A stretch of 64,000 nt of DNA from Gorsachius magnificus (GCA_034008185.1 CM067109.1:35186885-35250884), one strand, 5' to 3'. Shown: positions 1 to 10,453, counted from the first letter of the stretch. Translations and numbers: made by a program. Notes: generated by a model from the letters alone, not told the origin.

Positions 1-1238
1 TCACATAGATGCCTCTTTCCACAGCAACAAAACTGGGAAAAGATTTGCAGAAAGCCTTTAGCATTTATTTAACACTGTTCCCACTGAAATAAAGCTACCC
101 CTGGAAAGAAACACAGGCCAACTCTGAGAATTAAAGGCTGGATTCCTAGGGAACAAATTTAACTTGAATCACAAGAACTTTTTATTCCTGGCACAAAATA
201 CAAAGATATGAAATCCAAGTGTGGTCAAAATCAGCAATAATTAATTAATTGCTAAAAAAGAGTGAGGAGGGGAGTAATAATCTATAATATTGTTCTGTTT
301 GAGATAGAATGCACAATAAATCTATAAATGTCACAGATACATAGATGAGAAAGATAATAAGCAATTACGAATTTACAACAGGAATGTTTGAGAATCCCAT
401 TTCCAATATTTATTCATCTCTGTCAATGGGCTCATATTTTTAAAGCAGCAAAGTAGCTGCCATTAATTATCTTGGTGATATCTTAGTCCAGCCATAAGGG
501 AGAAGAGTATTTTATAGACCTACAAATCTCTAACCATTCAGAGCCATTAAGTTTACAATTCAGATGTTTTCTGTTTCTTTCTTTAAACATGAAACAGACA
601 GAAATGGTATTTCAGAAAATAGTGGTGGGATATTATTGCACCAAAGGGATAAACTGAGACAAGAGATTTCAGAATTTGGAGGAGTGGTACTCATCATGAG
701 TAATGCTAAATGAGTAACAGATCTCTGGCTTCCTTATGACACTCAGCATGTGTGAGAGATCGGTAAAAGTGTAGGCTTCAATTTCTTTTTAGACTCAAAC
801 TCCTTGGGATTACATTTATTTTTCATAATGTATCCAGTATTATTTATGAATCAAGATTTTTTTCAAGATAAATATCTTAGCATATAAAAAGATTAATCTG
901 TAGCCCAGAGTGGATTTTTTTTTTTTCCAATCTGAAGAATTTATTAGATTTTTAAAATACACTATGAACCAGAAAGAATAACGATTTGGGATGGTTTGGG
1001 ACTTCTATGCAACAAAAAAAGACCTCTTTTGCCCTATAGTTACAATATCAAAATGAAAAAGAGAAATATGAATTCTATACATTTAGGGCATTTCACTTTA
1101 CTGTTATATTTTAGCATGTTTCTAATAAAGATACAATGACTGAGAATTTTTATGTTTCAGTATGAAAAAGAACACATTCTTCTTCTGAGTATCATTTTTA
1201 AAATGTGAGTCATTAGAAGTAAAGGAAATAGGTATATC
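1..1238. other. AT-rich non-coding DNA
   Basis: No open frame, repeat end or RNA signature can be supported. A run of twelve T lies at 915-926. The stretch ends at the target duplication of the LTR that starts at 1244. Confidence 0.6.
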
Positions 1239-1485
1239 CAAATTCTCCTGGTTTTGGATGAGTTAGAGTTAATTTTCTGCCTAGTATCTGGTATAGTGCT
1301 CTGATTAGAACTTAGTATGAGAATAATGTTGATTACATACTGATGTTTTAGTTGTTGCTAAGTACTGTTTACACTAAGTCAAGGACTTTTCAGCTTCCCA
1401 TGCTCTGCCAGGGGCACAAGAAGCTGGGAGGGGGCATAGCCAGGACAGCTGACCCCAACTGGCCAAAGGGCTCTTCCATACTGTA

Positions 1486-1503
1486 TGACGTCATGCTCAG
1501 TAT
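1486..1503 (+). promoter_or_regulatory. CRE-like palindrome and TATA region of the family-A LTR
   Basis: A perfect TGACGTCA palindrome lies at 1486-1493, followed by CAGTATATA up to 1503. In the family this is the end of U3, where a cAMP-response-element-like site and a TATA box would drive LTR transcription. The downstream promoter region is cut off here by the CR1 insertion. The matching site is TGACATTA in the copy at 46914 and TGACGTTA in the copy at 52741, so only this copy keeps the full palindrome. Promoter function is inferred from motif and position only. Confidence 0.55.
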
Positions 1504-1591
1504 ATAGAATCATAGAATGTTTGGGGTTGGAAGGTGTAAGGGACTAGAAACTTGTCTCAACATTGGTGGCAGGCAAGATTATCTATCGAAG

Positions 1592-1723
1592 CCTAATCAC
1601 CATGGCAACTGAGCAGGGCAGTTTAATCACCAGTTTCAGCCCATTGAGTCCCACCCCACCAGAATGACCTAATCACCACGACAATTGAGTAGGGCAGTTT
1701 CGGCCCATTGAGACCCACCCCAC
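1592..1723 (+). repeat. Diverged tandem direct repeat in LTR B U3
   Basis: Unit one (1592-1667) begins CCTAATCACCATGGCAACTG and unit two (1668-1723) begins CCTAATCACCACGACAATTG. Both continue through GAG.AGGGCAGTTT, CCCATTGAG and CCCACCCCA blocks. Unit one carries an extra TAATCACCAGTTT segment. Position near the LTR start suggests a duplicated enhancer; this is inference. Confidence 0.7.
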
Positions 1724-2190
1724 AGGAACCTGTGTCCTGTTATCTTGGAGAACACGTCCTCTGCGCATGCACCCGGGCCCAGAGTTGACTGACAATGGGT
1801 AGGGGGCTCAGACCCCCTAGAACCTTTAGGCATACTCTAGTGACGGTACTGGGCATGCACCCCACTGCCGAGTGGGAGGTGTGGGTATGCAAAACAGTCA
1901 TTGACTATGCAAAAAGACAACCCTATGAAAGGGGGAACCAGCGGAAACCAAGAGGAGCATCCAGGAACATCTACCCTCCACCAGATTCGAAGATACATCA
2001 GGCGCATTGGACCACTCGGGCCGCACCAGCCGCATGGACCGCGTGGATTGCTCAGGCCCCACGGACAGCACATAGACCCGTGGTGGTAGCTATTGCAACA
2101 CTCCCGTGCCGTTTGTTTCTCCCCTTCTCTTTCCCTTCCTCACTTTTCCTCTCTTTCTCTGCTTTTCTCTCGCGCATTTGTTGTTGGCCA

Positions 2191-2196
2191 AATAAA
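2191..2196 (+). promoter_or_regulatory. Poly(A) signal of LTR B
   Basis: AATAAA lies between a long pyrimidine-rich block and a T-rich stretch, the usual place for the R-region polyadenylation signal of an LTR. It sets the plus orientation of this element. Confidence 0.65.
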
Positions 2197-2455
2197 GTGA
2201 CTTGACACTTGACTCCATTTTGAGTCTTAATTCTGTTCCCGAGAATGTAAAAGGAACCTAGTCACGATAAAACATTGGAGTTAATCAGAAGTTAAGCCCA
2301 GCCGCCCCCAACCTCCCAGAAGTATCTGAGGTCGGTTGGAAAGCAAGGGGGTTTAACCTCTGCCAAACTGTTCAACCCAATAGTGGATCCTGACAGAAGG
2401 GACCCCTAGAGGTCATCTAGTCCAACACCTCTGCAGTGAGCAGGGACACTGCTCA

Positions 2456-2868
2456 CTAGATAAGGTTGCTCAGAGTCCCATCCAACCTGGCCTTCAGAGC
2501 TCCATCCAACCTGGCCTTGAATGTTTCCAGGGATGGGGCCTCCACTACCTCTCTGGGCAACCCGTTCCAGTGTTTCACCACCCTCATTGTAAAGAATTTC
2601 TTCCTTAGATCTAGTCTAAACCTACCCTGTTTTAGTTTAAAGCCACTCCCCCTTGTCCTGTCACAGTTGGCTCTCCTAAAAAGATTTTCCCCATCTTTCC
2701 TATAGGCCCCCTTTAAGCACTGAAAGGCCGCAATCAGGTCTCCCTGCAGCCTTCTCTTCTCCAGGCTGAACAAGCCCAACTTTCTCAGCCTGTCCTCAGA
2801 GGAGAGGGGCTCCTGCCCTCAGATCATTTTGTAGCCCTTCTCTGGACCCGCTCCAACAGTTCCATGTA
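2456..2868 (-). pseudogene. CR1 ORF2 C-terminal fragment
   Basis: The reverse-strand frame (open at 2779-2456) matches the C-terminal region of CR1 ORF2 beyond the reverse transcriptase: [27 protein letters not shown] and [20 protein letters not shown] are all visible. The final residues are duplicated, since ARLDGALK is followed by ARLDGTLS, matching a 24-bp tandem duplication at 2471-2518. Upstream of 2779 the coding match continues to about 2868 but the frame is lost. No endonuclease or RT core is present, so it cannot support retrotransposition. Confidence 0.88.
2471..2518. repeat. 24-bp tandem duplication inside CR1
   Basis: CAGAGTCCCATCCAACCTGG plus CCTT is followed directly by CAGAGCTCCATCCAACCTGG plus CCTT. 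The two 24-bp units differ at two positions. Being a multiple of three, it keeps the frame and repeats eight codons. The related CR1 ending at 52419 has a single copy. Confidence 0.8.
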
Positions 2869-2974
2869 TCAGCTGGGGGGAGGTGGCAGGGGGACAGTGA
2901 AAGCTTCTCAAGGGACTTGCTGTCCCTATTAGTCCACTGGTGGTGAGCAATTGCATCCTGCATCACTTCCTTTG

Positions 2975-3050
2975 TATATTATTATTATTGTCATTGTTGT
3001 TGTTATTGCTAGTATTATTTTACTTTATTTTATTTCTGTTATTAGACTGT
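2975..3050 (+). repeat. ATT/GTT-rich simple sequence in family-A LTR
   Basis: Interrupted ATT and GTT triplets, with TTTTA motifs, lie just before the poly(A) signal position. The same place in the minus-strand copies holds AAT runs (47060-47095 and 52883-52936), so the tract belongs to the LTR family and not to the host site. Confidence 0.7.
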
Positions 3051-3181
3051 TCTTATCTCAACCCACGAGTTCTCTCACTTTTACTCTTCCAATTCTCATC
3101 CCCATCCCACCAGGGTGGGGGGAGTAAACAAGCAGCTGTGTGGTGCTTAATTGCTGGCTAGGGTTAAACCATGACACAAAC

Positions 3182-6100
3182 ACAGGAAAATTAGGGGGTT
3201 CTAGATGGTAGTGCAACATAATGTGGATATTCAATTTTTTCCTTCAGAGAATGGTAATGTGTTTTCTATGCAGCTCCTGGCAATTGTGACTATAAAGATC
3301 CTAATGCTGGCAGGTACTGTTTGCTCAGCACCCATATCAAATGCCATTAAATAAATATCCCAGGACTTACTAGGAAGGAAGGACTATCAGCATCTCTTAG
3401 GAGAAAACTCAACGTTTTGTAGACTTTGACTCTCAAATTGCTCATTTATTTTCAGAACTATTCATTTGAACACAAAACTGAGCAGAATTTTCAGAGATAA
3501 CTTCAGAAATAATTGTTTTGTTAATAATTAAAATATCCAGAGAAGGTTTCTTCCTCATATTCTGAGATTTTAAAGTGTATTTGTATACCTTTTATTATCT
3601 TACAATATTTCATGTGTTTCTTAAGAAGACAGGAATTTTGATTTCTTTCTTCAAACACGGCTTTCTTAAGTAAATTGTTAAGGAAACTACACAGGAGAAA
3701 ATAAAATAAAAAATAATAACACTTCATAGGAATTGTAATCGGTTTTAGTTAGTTTTTCCAAAATAAAGATGAAAAAGAAATCTGTAAAATCCTAAGGAAT
3801 ATAAAGAAATAGTGCAACAGAAAGCTGGCCACCCAAAGATCCTATGTTCATGTACCTGTGTTGGTTTTCTGCTCCTGGCAAAGCACAATACACAGGATCT
3901 GGGCTGAAGAGGGAATAACCACAGAAATGGTCACACCTCACTGCATAGCAGAGAGAAACATATCAGTTCCATGCAGTGATCCATAACTCTTGATTTAGCC
4001 CGTAGGAGTAACTACTCAGTTATGCCATGACCATAAGCTGAGTTAACCTTTTTGTGTACTTCAAGAGAATTAATTCTCTTGAAAACTCTGCTTCAATTTA
4101 TGCATTTCTAGTGCTCTGTCACTCCATTAAAATCAGTGTAATTGCTCTGAATTTGCACTGATATCAGAAATCAAGGCTGGCTTAGGCAAAACTTAGAAAG
4201 CAGCAGCTTTTCTTATCTAAGCCACAGCCCTAGTAGCACTAACTTCTAGTAACATGTTCATTAAATAAATCATTCTTAATGATGTATTAATATTTACAAT
4301 ACCATATACAATTTCAGCATCTTTTTCTGAGATATGACCCCACTCAGCACATATTGACCACAGTAGAAGCTATCTACCATATAACTTCTTTTTCCATAAA
4401 TACCTAATTTAACACCAAATAAGTCAAACAAGATTAAATATATGCTGGAAGTTTGCATCATAAATACAAAGCATAAACTTAAATGTTCCTAGGTAAAATA
4501 AACTTAGGGGTTTATCATTTAAAACATTTTATTTTAAAGTCTGCATTAAAATAAATAGCTTTAGGTCAGTTCTAGAAAATACAAATTCAATTAGCTATAA
4601 AAGTAATAGAATCTGTCACTTCAAAATAAGATATATTCACCTAGTTCATTTCTTTTTAACCCCATATAGAAGAACCTAAAATAATGGAAAAGGAGCTTTT
4701 TTTTTCTTTTGTAGGAGACACAACATAAAATTGACTACATTTTTGTTAGTATTTCAAATAATCATTCAAATGCAGCTTAGTAGAAAAGACAGCATGTGTA
4801 AGCTTTCTCACCACAAAAGAAAATGTCTCCTTATACAACAGAAAAGTTTACATGCAACTATTTTAAAAATTTTCAGTGGAAATAGGCTCAGCTTGACAGA
4901 GAGATGGAAGAGCTGAAAGACTGCTGGGGATGGACACTGAAGTATGGTATATACGAAGGTGCTTCACAGATACTGTTTTCAGCAGAGGTAGACAAAAAGA
5001 GACTCTCATGACATAGTAAACTATAATGAGAGAGAAATTTTGAAACCCAGGACATTTCCATGGATATTTCTCCTAATGAGATCAACAACAGAATTTGAGA
5101 ATAACTGCTTATGCAATGCACACGCACACAGATTTTATTTCCCTAAGTTTTATGTTCAAGATCACGTCCAGTATATGGGTTCTAGAGCAGCCATAGCTAT
5201 GCAAAAAGTTTTTTTCTATGTTGAGATCTGTCCTGAGAGCTAATTAGAATTGAATTTTCTTAGAAATAATGACGTTTGGGAACCAAGCATTATTGTACTG
5301 AGATCCTTGAAACATAAGGGGGTTTGGTGATTTCGTTTCAGGATTTGTGCAAATGTATAAACAAAGCCATTCATTACTTTGCCATTGTCATTATTTTTTT
5401 CTTCTGCTGGAAAGCTGTCATTCGATGCTTAGGCATCCACTAGTGTACAACACACAAGCAGTACCAAAGGCTTTAACTGGTGATGAAAATAGCGCAAAAC
5501 ATAAGAAACAGTAACAAAATAAGATTCTGTACCAAATTTGTTCATTGAGGAACTTCTTCCTCTTCAGAATGTTCATTGTAAATTCTCCTTCAAGAGGAAG
5601 ATTAAGATTTTTTCATCCAATCTGTTCTTTAATAAGATATTGTGGTAATATATTGCTTAAAGAACTGGGACATAATGTGCTGCCTTTTATTTTATTTCCT
5701 ACTTCAGGAAAAATAAGACATATAATATATTACACACTAAATTTAATTAAAAGATCCAACAACTGACCAACCTATTTAACTTGTAACAATCTATGTAAAT
5801 AGTTATTACAATAAACTATTTCAAAAATTTCTTTGCCATGGTAGCAAAACTGTTTGCAAACTTGCAGAGTACCAGACAATGTTTTATCTTGCAGTTGCCC
5901 TAATGCAATAGCCCAATAGCTCATTTTCATGATTTTTTTTTTATCTTGGATTGGTAGTATAATTGGAAACTGTCAAAGAACTACATGTAAAATGAACACT
6001 GACCTTTGCTTAATTTCAGTGTGTCCTCCTGATGGCTGAGACAATCTTTTATGCTTTCTCATAAGGTACTGTGCCATTTTTCAACCCCCCCTTGTACTCA

Positions 6101-7660
6101 AACTTGCCTAAATGATAAACCCTTAAACTGAGAAGCTGAAAATAACACCATCAGTATTCTCGGAGAATATCACCCCGCACCTTGCCTTTTGAAAGGTAAA
6201 TTTTGCTGCTTTTTTCTGAAGCCAGCTTCTTGAAAAATGGCATGAACATCAGGACATTTTTAATGAGTGTTTTTTAAAGTGTGTTTTCATATATAATAAA
6301 AATGAAACGTTTTTTCCTATCACCTTTTTGATTACCCATGTTTCCTTCAATCATTTAGCTATCAAAAGACTTTATGCAAAAGATTTATGAAAAAGAAAAA
6401 GATAACATGCATACCATTAATTTGGTTATAAAAATAATGGGGTCTATAAAAATGTGGGAGGCTTTAAATGAAAAGATTATCTATGGATATGCTACTGAAA
6501 AGCATTTATGCAAATACAGAACACACCTATTATATTGAAGAGAATAAATACTTCTCTGAATAGTTGCATAGATCTCCAGAAGACACCTGAATATTGTTTA
6601 TCAATTTGTAGATAATTGGAAAAACAGCTGAGCTGCATAACATATACTAACAGACAGAAAGAAAGAGAATTCATCACTCGCTATCTTATAAAATAGTGGT
6701 ACGACCTTGAAAGCCACCTGGCCAACAGTAAAGATGTTGATATCTTGAAGTTCCACTTTTCATCCAAATGGGACTTAATCCCAATAATAAGGGAGTGTGA
6801 CTGTATAAATTACTACTCTGGTGAAAAATATTGAGCGTGGGACAGATGTTCAGCTGATACAAATTGAGGTGTTCAACTATATTATTAGGGAAGATGAGGA
6901 TATGACCCTATATAGCCAGAACAAAGTACTGCAGAGTTTATGCTAAACGGCTAGTTTAAGTACCAGTAGAAATCTCAAATTTACATTTATTTTATCAAGA
7001 TAGACTTTATAAATTCTTTCTTTTCATGCTCTATTTTCCCTCTTCTTTCATTGGAATGGCAGATTATGAAAGTGGCACAGCAGAACAAGAAATATTTAAT
7101 TATAAAAAAAGACTGCATATAGGAACTAGATGAGGGAGTCCTAGCTGGGACACTGGGAAAAATAGCTTAAAGTTTCTTTTCTCCCTATTAGGTCCACAAA
7201 TGTAGTTTTCACCTGACAAAGGCCTCTTTCTTCCCTCCTTCTAGGCATAGACATAATAAATTCCTTAATATTCCTTGTTTTCTTTTTCTGCAATTTTTTT
7301 TTTTTAACTGTAGCTTTTGGGGTTTGTAATAATGTGTATTTGAGGACAGTTTTGTGGTGAGGAAAACTAAACAATGTCTAATCACATGATCACTTGAATT
7401 GGATCTGAATTTTGGGATCCCAGTCCTGTGTTCCTACAATACATGACAGACTTCAGGAAGTATTAGGAGTGTAACATTAATTCGGAGGTAAATACTGAAA
7501 ATTTTGCATTTCTGTGTCTTGTCCTTGACGAAAATAACAAAAATGAAATACTGAAAATAAAAAGCTACATAACATTTTACACAACAGTAGAAAATTTGTT
7601 CTTTTATGAGGAGATAGTGTAGAATAAATAGTAATAATTGAAACAAAATCCTTAAAGCCA
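3182..7660. other. AT-rich non-coding DNA
   Basis: The reading frames here are short and have no family features. No recognisable transposon ends, RNA genes or CpG island are seen. A T-rich acceptor-like tract ends at about 4714 but no donor follows an open frame of useful length. Confidence 0.55.
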
Positions 7661-7667
7661 TATGAAA

Positions 7668-8235
7668 GACAACACTAAATTGAGTGGGGAAGTAGACACT
7701 CTGGAAGGGAGAGATACCCTGCAGTAAGATGTGGATAGGCTGGAAGAGTGGACTAATAAGAACCTTATGAAGTTAAACACCAACCAGAGTAAGGTCTTGC
7801 ACCTGGGAAAACATAATCCCAGAGTGCAGCAAAGACTGGGATCCACCTGGCTGGAGAAAAGCTCTGCAGAAAGGGACCAGGGGGTCCTGGTGGACAGGAA
7901 ATTCCATATGAGTGAGCAGTGTGCTGCTGCGGCAAAGGCCAGCAGGGTGCTGGGTTACATCAAAAAGGGTATCACCAGCAGAGATGAAGAAGTCATTATG
8001 CCACTCAACTCAGCGTTTGTCAGACCGCACCTGGAATACTGTGTACAGTTCTGGTCCCCACTACACAAAAAAGATGTGGACAGGCTGGAGGGGGTCCAGA
8101 GAAGGGTCACCAAGATAATTTTTCACAATGAGAACAGCCAAACATTGGAATAATCTCCCCAGAGATGTGGTTGACTCCGCTACACTGGACATTTTTAAGA
8201 CTCAGCTGGATAGGGTGCTGAGCCATCTTGTCTAG
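7668..8235 (+). pseudogene. CR1 ORF2 fragment (RT end and C-terminal region)
   Basis: Blocks in order are DNTKLSG (the end of the RT FADD motif), [60 protein letters not shown] and VQRRVTKI. After a deletion and frameshift come HWNNLPRDVVDSATLDIFKT and a stop near 8235. An in-frame TAA sits just before DVDRL at about 7728, and the second catalytic Asp of the RT motif is Asn. It is a non-functional relic. Full CR1 ORF2 encodes an APE-type endonuclease plus reverse transcriptase for target-primed retrotransposition. Confidence 0.88.
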
Positions 8236-8312
8236 ATTGTTCTCTTGCCTAGAGAGGTTGGACCAGATGATCCTTGATGCCCCTCCCACCCCGGTATTCT
8301 ATGATTCTATGA
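7668..8312 (+). mobile_element. CR1 fragment, plus strand, internally deleted
   Basis: Coding similarity starts at the RT catalytic region (DNTKLSG) and runs through the post-RT region. The 3' UTR ends with GTATTCTATGATTCTATGA. The segment between VTKI (about 8118) and HWNNLPR (about 8140) is missing, a loss of roughly 60-80 codons compared with other CR1 copies. The tail marks 8312 as the 3' end. Its 3' UTR differs from that of the young subfamily, so it is a separate and probably older CR1 lineage. Confidence 0.88.
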
Positions 8313-8572
8313 CATTTGCAGAACAAAATTTATTGGTAGTTAATAATCCCACATAGTTGAACTAGTCAAGTTATACTTTGCAATATGTGTACCTTTACTC
8401 TGGAATTAAGTAACCCTTCAAAACCTTAGAGTATAATTAAAGAATACAAAATTTCCCTAATAAAGCAAAAAAATTCTTCATGTTTCAAATGAAAGATGGC
8501 TACATTTTGCAAGGACAGAACAAAATATTGATTATTGTAATGAAACTATTTTAATTTTTTTTTGTTGTTTAG

Positions 8573-8709
8573 CTGGTTTTTGGCAGTTACTAGCAAGAGT
8601 GGATAAGACTCAAGGACATATACATCCTAAGAATGCAGCACAATGGCATCATTTTATGAGAGAAGTTTATCTGCTAATTAAATATAATCCATCACCAGCT
8701 GAAGCATAA
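8573..8709 (+). other. Candidate terminal coding exon (weak)
   Basis: A pyrimidine-rich tract with TTTTTTTTTGTTGTTTAG ends at 8572, a good acceptor. Behind it one frame is open for 44 codons from 8575 and ends in TAA at 8707-8709. The predicted peptide starts GFWQLLARVDKT and contains AAQWHHFMREVYLLIKYNPS, with a residue mix that looks protein-like for so AT-rich a region. I do not recognise the family. Open segments of this length arise by chance in 64 kb, so this could be nothing. If real it would be the last exon of a plus-strand gene lying to the left. Confidence 0.18.
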
Positions 8710-9046
8710 TTAAATGTAATAATTTAAAAGCTATTTGCATTACAAATAAGTGACTAAAATGTGTAACTGAGAGAACTTTTATGTAATTAATAATTATGTT
8801 TGATAGTCACTTATAAAATCGATTCAGACTTTTTACCAAAAAAATGTAACTCTCTGAGCATTGCTGGCAATCTTTTTTTTTAACTGCATGAAAGGTTTTT
8901 CTTCTGAAAGATTTAAAGTGTCCAAAATTATTTATTAAGCTAATGTCTAGAATAAATGGATGCTTGTAACATATCTACTTTTGTTATTAAACCCTTCCAT
9001 CTCTTGATTTTCTGCATTTCTTTTGTTCTTTTTTTAAGAACAGCCT

Positions 9047-9195
9047 AACAAGAAAAAGGGTTTACAAGAACTCATGGAACATATGAAGAAGCGCATGTTA
9101 TATATCTGTGCACACATGAAGTTTAACCTAGATGAGAAGAAAGAAGTCAATACTATTTCCAAGAAAGATTTTCTTCAGAACTTTCCAAAATTATA
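9047..9195 (+). other. Candidate internal exon (very weak)
   Basis: A T-rich tract ending TTTTTTTAAG stands before a frame reading EQPNKKKGLQELMEHMKKRM and then KFNLDEKKEVN..SKKDFLQ. It is lysine-rich and possibly helical. The frame is open until the TGA at 9329-9331. No good GT donor follows; the only nearby one is GAGTATTT at about 9203. No family is recognised. A chance open frame is the more likely reading. Confidence 0.1.
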
Positions 9196-10429
9196 CAAGA
9201 TGAGTATTTTCCTCCCAGTAACTCATACCTGCACATATGACCAAACTCATATGCAGACAATATATTGTTTATCTCTTGCTTACAGTTGTCTCCAGCCTTC
9301 TCATTTGCTTCCTAGCTTGTACGCTTTATGATTAAAAAGTCATCATGGGGAAATTCAGTCTGAAAATCAAGAAAATCAGAGTGAAATAAAGGTAGTCTGT
9401 CTGAAGTCTGATACTTGTTTACAATATAAAACTCCTTCTTATTACAGTGTTTAACCACATGCTTATTTTAAAGATGGGCAGACCCACAAGATTCAAAGCT
9501 ATTACTTGAATTCTTAAATTTAAACTTGTGGTTTATAGGTTTATGACTGAACTAAAATATAGTTTGTATTACTGGAAGATCTTAGAGCCCCAGAGGCATG
9601 TGGCAAGTTGGGGCATCCCAATGACCTGTCTGAGCATCAGCCCTGTGGGCTGGGGTCATCTAGCACTGCGAAGTCACAGCGTGGCTTCCAGAGCATCTTA
9701 TGGACAGAGTGGGTTCACTGCCTACATGCTCTATGACTAGGAGTTCCTTTATCAGAACTCTGTGAAATAGGATTCAACTTGGCTTAATTTTTCACTTGGC
9801 TGTTTTCACCTTATCATTTAAGCATCTTTTTCCTGCTTCTTTCACACAGCATAGTGCATGACAAATTAAAAGTGTGAATGATGGAAAATTATTTTTTTAA
9901 TCAGTTCCTTGAAGATTCTCAAAAGTATTGCTTATTTTAAAAATTTTGTTAGTCTGAACTAAAACTAAAAATTTCCCTTAAAAAAGATTCCCTAAAAACA
10001 TCTGATGGTAGCTATGAAACCAGCTCTATTTGTGTGACAGTTGTGAATTTCTTGAGCTCAGAACAACTTCCAGATAAATACATACCAGTGTCAAAGTTCA
10101 GCTGCTTTGCACAGCTATCAGATGTCATACCTACTATTACAGCAAGACAAAGGCTTTTAATTTGGACCATAAATATTCTAAAACATGGTTATTTGTTCAG
10201 GGGGGTTTGCAGAATACTGTGTTTCTTCATTTTTCCATTATTTTTTCTACAGTTTTTACAGTATAAGACAATAAATTTCATTCAGTTGCCTAAACCATGT
10301 TAGACAGTTCTATGCTATCCTCCCTGATCTCTTGTCATTGCTTTATAAGTGTTCAGGGCTACTATGCATCTTGTGTTATACCTATTGGTTCCATGAGGAT
10401 GTTTTAGGTTTCATTGGTCAAATGCACAA

Positions 10430-10453
10430 GTCATGTACTTTTAAGTACATGAC
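10430..10453. repeat. Perfect short inverted repeat
   Basis: GTCATGTACTT and AAGTACATGAC are perfect reverse complements separated by TT, giving an 11-bp stem. GACCAAT just after it also matches an ATTGGTC copy 15 bp before the left arm. The stem is too short for a microRNA precursor and no target duplication or transposon end is visible. Confidence 0.75.

Larger units (their letters stand above)
1535..2395 (+). mobile_element. Solo LTR, family B, 861 bp, with perfect 5-bp target duplication
   Basis: The sequence starts TGTAAGGGACTAG and ends GTGGATCCTGACA. It is bracketed by identical GAAGG (1530-1534 and 2396-2400), and removing it with one GAAGG restores an unbroken CR1 3' UTR, so the ends are certain. 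A pyrimidine-rich block (about 2108-2172) and an AATAAA at 2191 give the plus orientation, with about 200 bp of R/U5 behind the signal. The first 190 bp carry a diverged direct repeat, as retroviral enhancers often do. Open frames inside it (for example 1795-2205) have no retroviral similarity I can see and are not genes. The retroviral class cannot be set without internal sequence; a 5-bp duplication is compatible with ERVL-like elements among others. Confidence 0.88.
1505..2868 (-). mobile_element. CR1 retrotransposon, 5'-truncated, interrupted by an LTR
   Basis: The element is in reverse orientation. Its 3' tail reads GAATCATAGAATG at 1507-1519, the reverse complement of the CR1 ATTCTATG repeat. 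The 3' UTR block and the C-terminal coding region of ORF2 follow from 2396 to about 2868. It closely matches the 3' end of the plus-strand CR1 ending at 52419, so it is the same young subfamily. It is truncated at the 5' side, as most CR1 copies are, and sits in the promoter region of the family-A LTR. A complete LTR (1535-2395) later inserted into its 3' UTR and duplicated GAAGG. Confidence 0.9.
1244..3176 (+). mobile_element. Solo LTR, family A, split by a CR1 insertion
   Basis: The 5' part (1244-1503) reads TCTCCTGGTTTTGG then a GGATAGAGTTAATTTTC-like block. The 3' part (2869-3176) carries the ATT-rich stretch, a TCTCAACCCACGAGTT block and the end GGGTTAAACCATGACA. Together they make about 570 bp of LTR with the same block order, on the opposite strand, as the copies at 46914 and 52741. 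The flanks are CAAAT on the left and CAAAC on the right, a 5-bp target duplication with one mismatch. The two halves are separated by a CR1 that itself contains another LTR. There is no gag, pol or env, so this was a solo LTR before it was split. The poly(A) signal position reads ATTAGA (3051) instead of the ATTAAA of sister copies. Confidence 0.85.

Noticed and set aside
1795..2205. 136-codon open frame, plus strand
   Set aside because: It lies wholly inside the family-B LTR across U3, the pyrimidine block and AATAAA. It has no domain pattern.
6021..6064. Short exon between a good acceptor and GTACTG donor
   Set aside because: All three frames contain a stop within the 44 bp.
10430..10453. 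MicroRNA precursor
   Set aside because: An 11-bp stem with a 2-nt loop is far too short and nothing extends the pairing.
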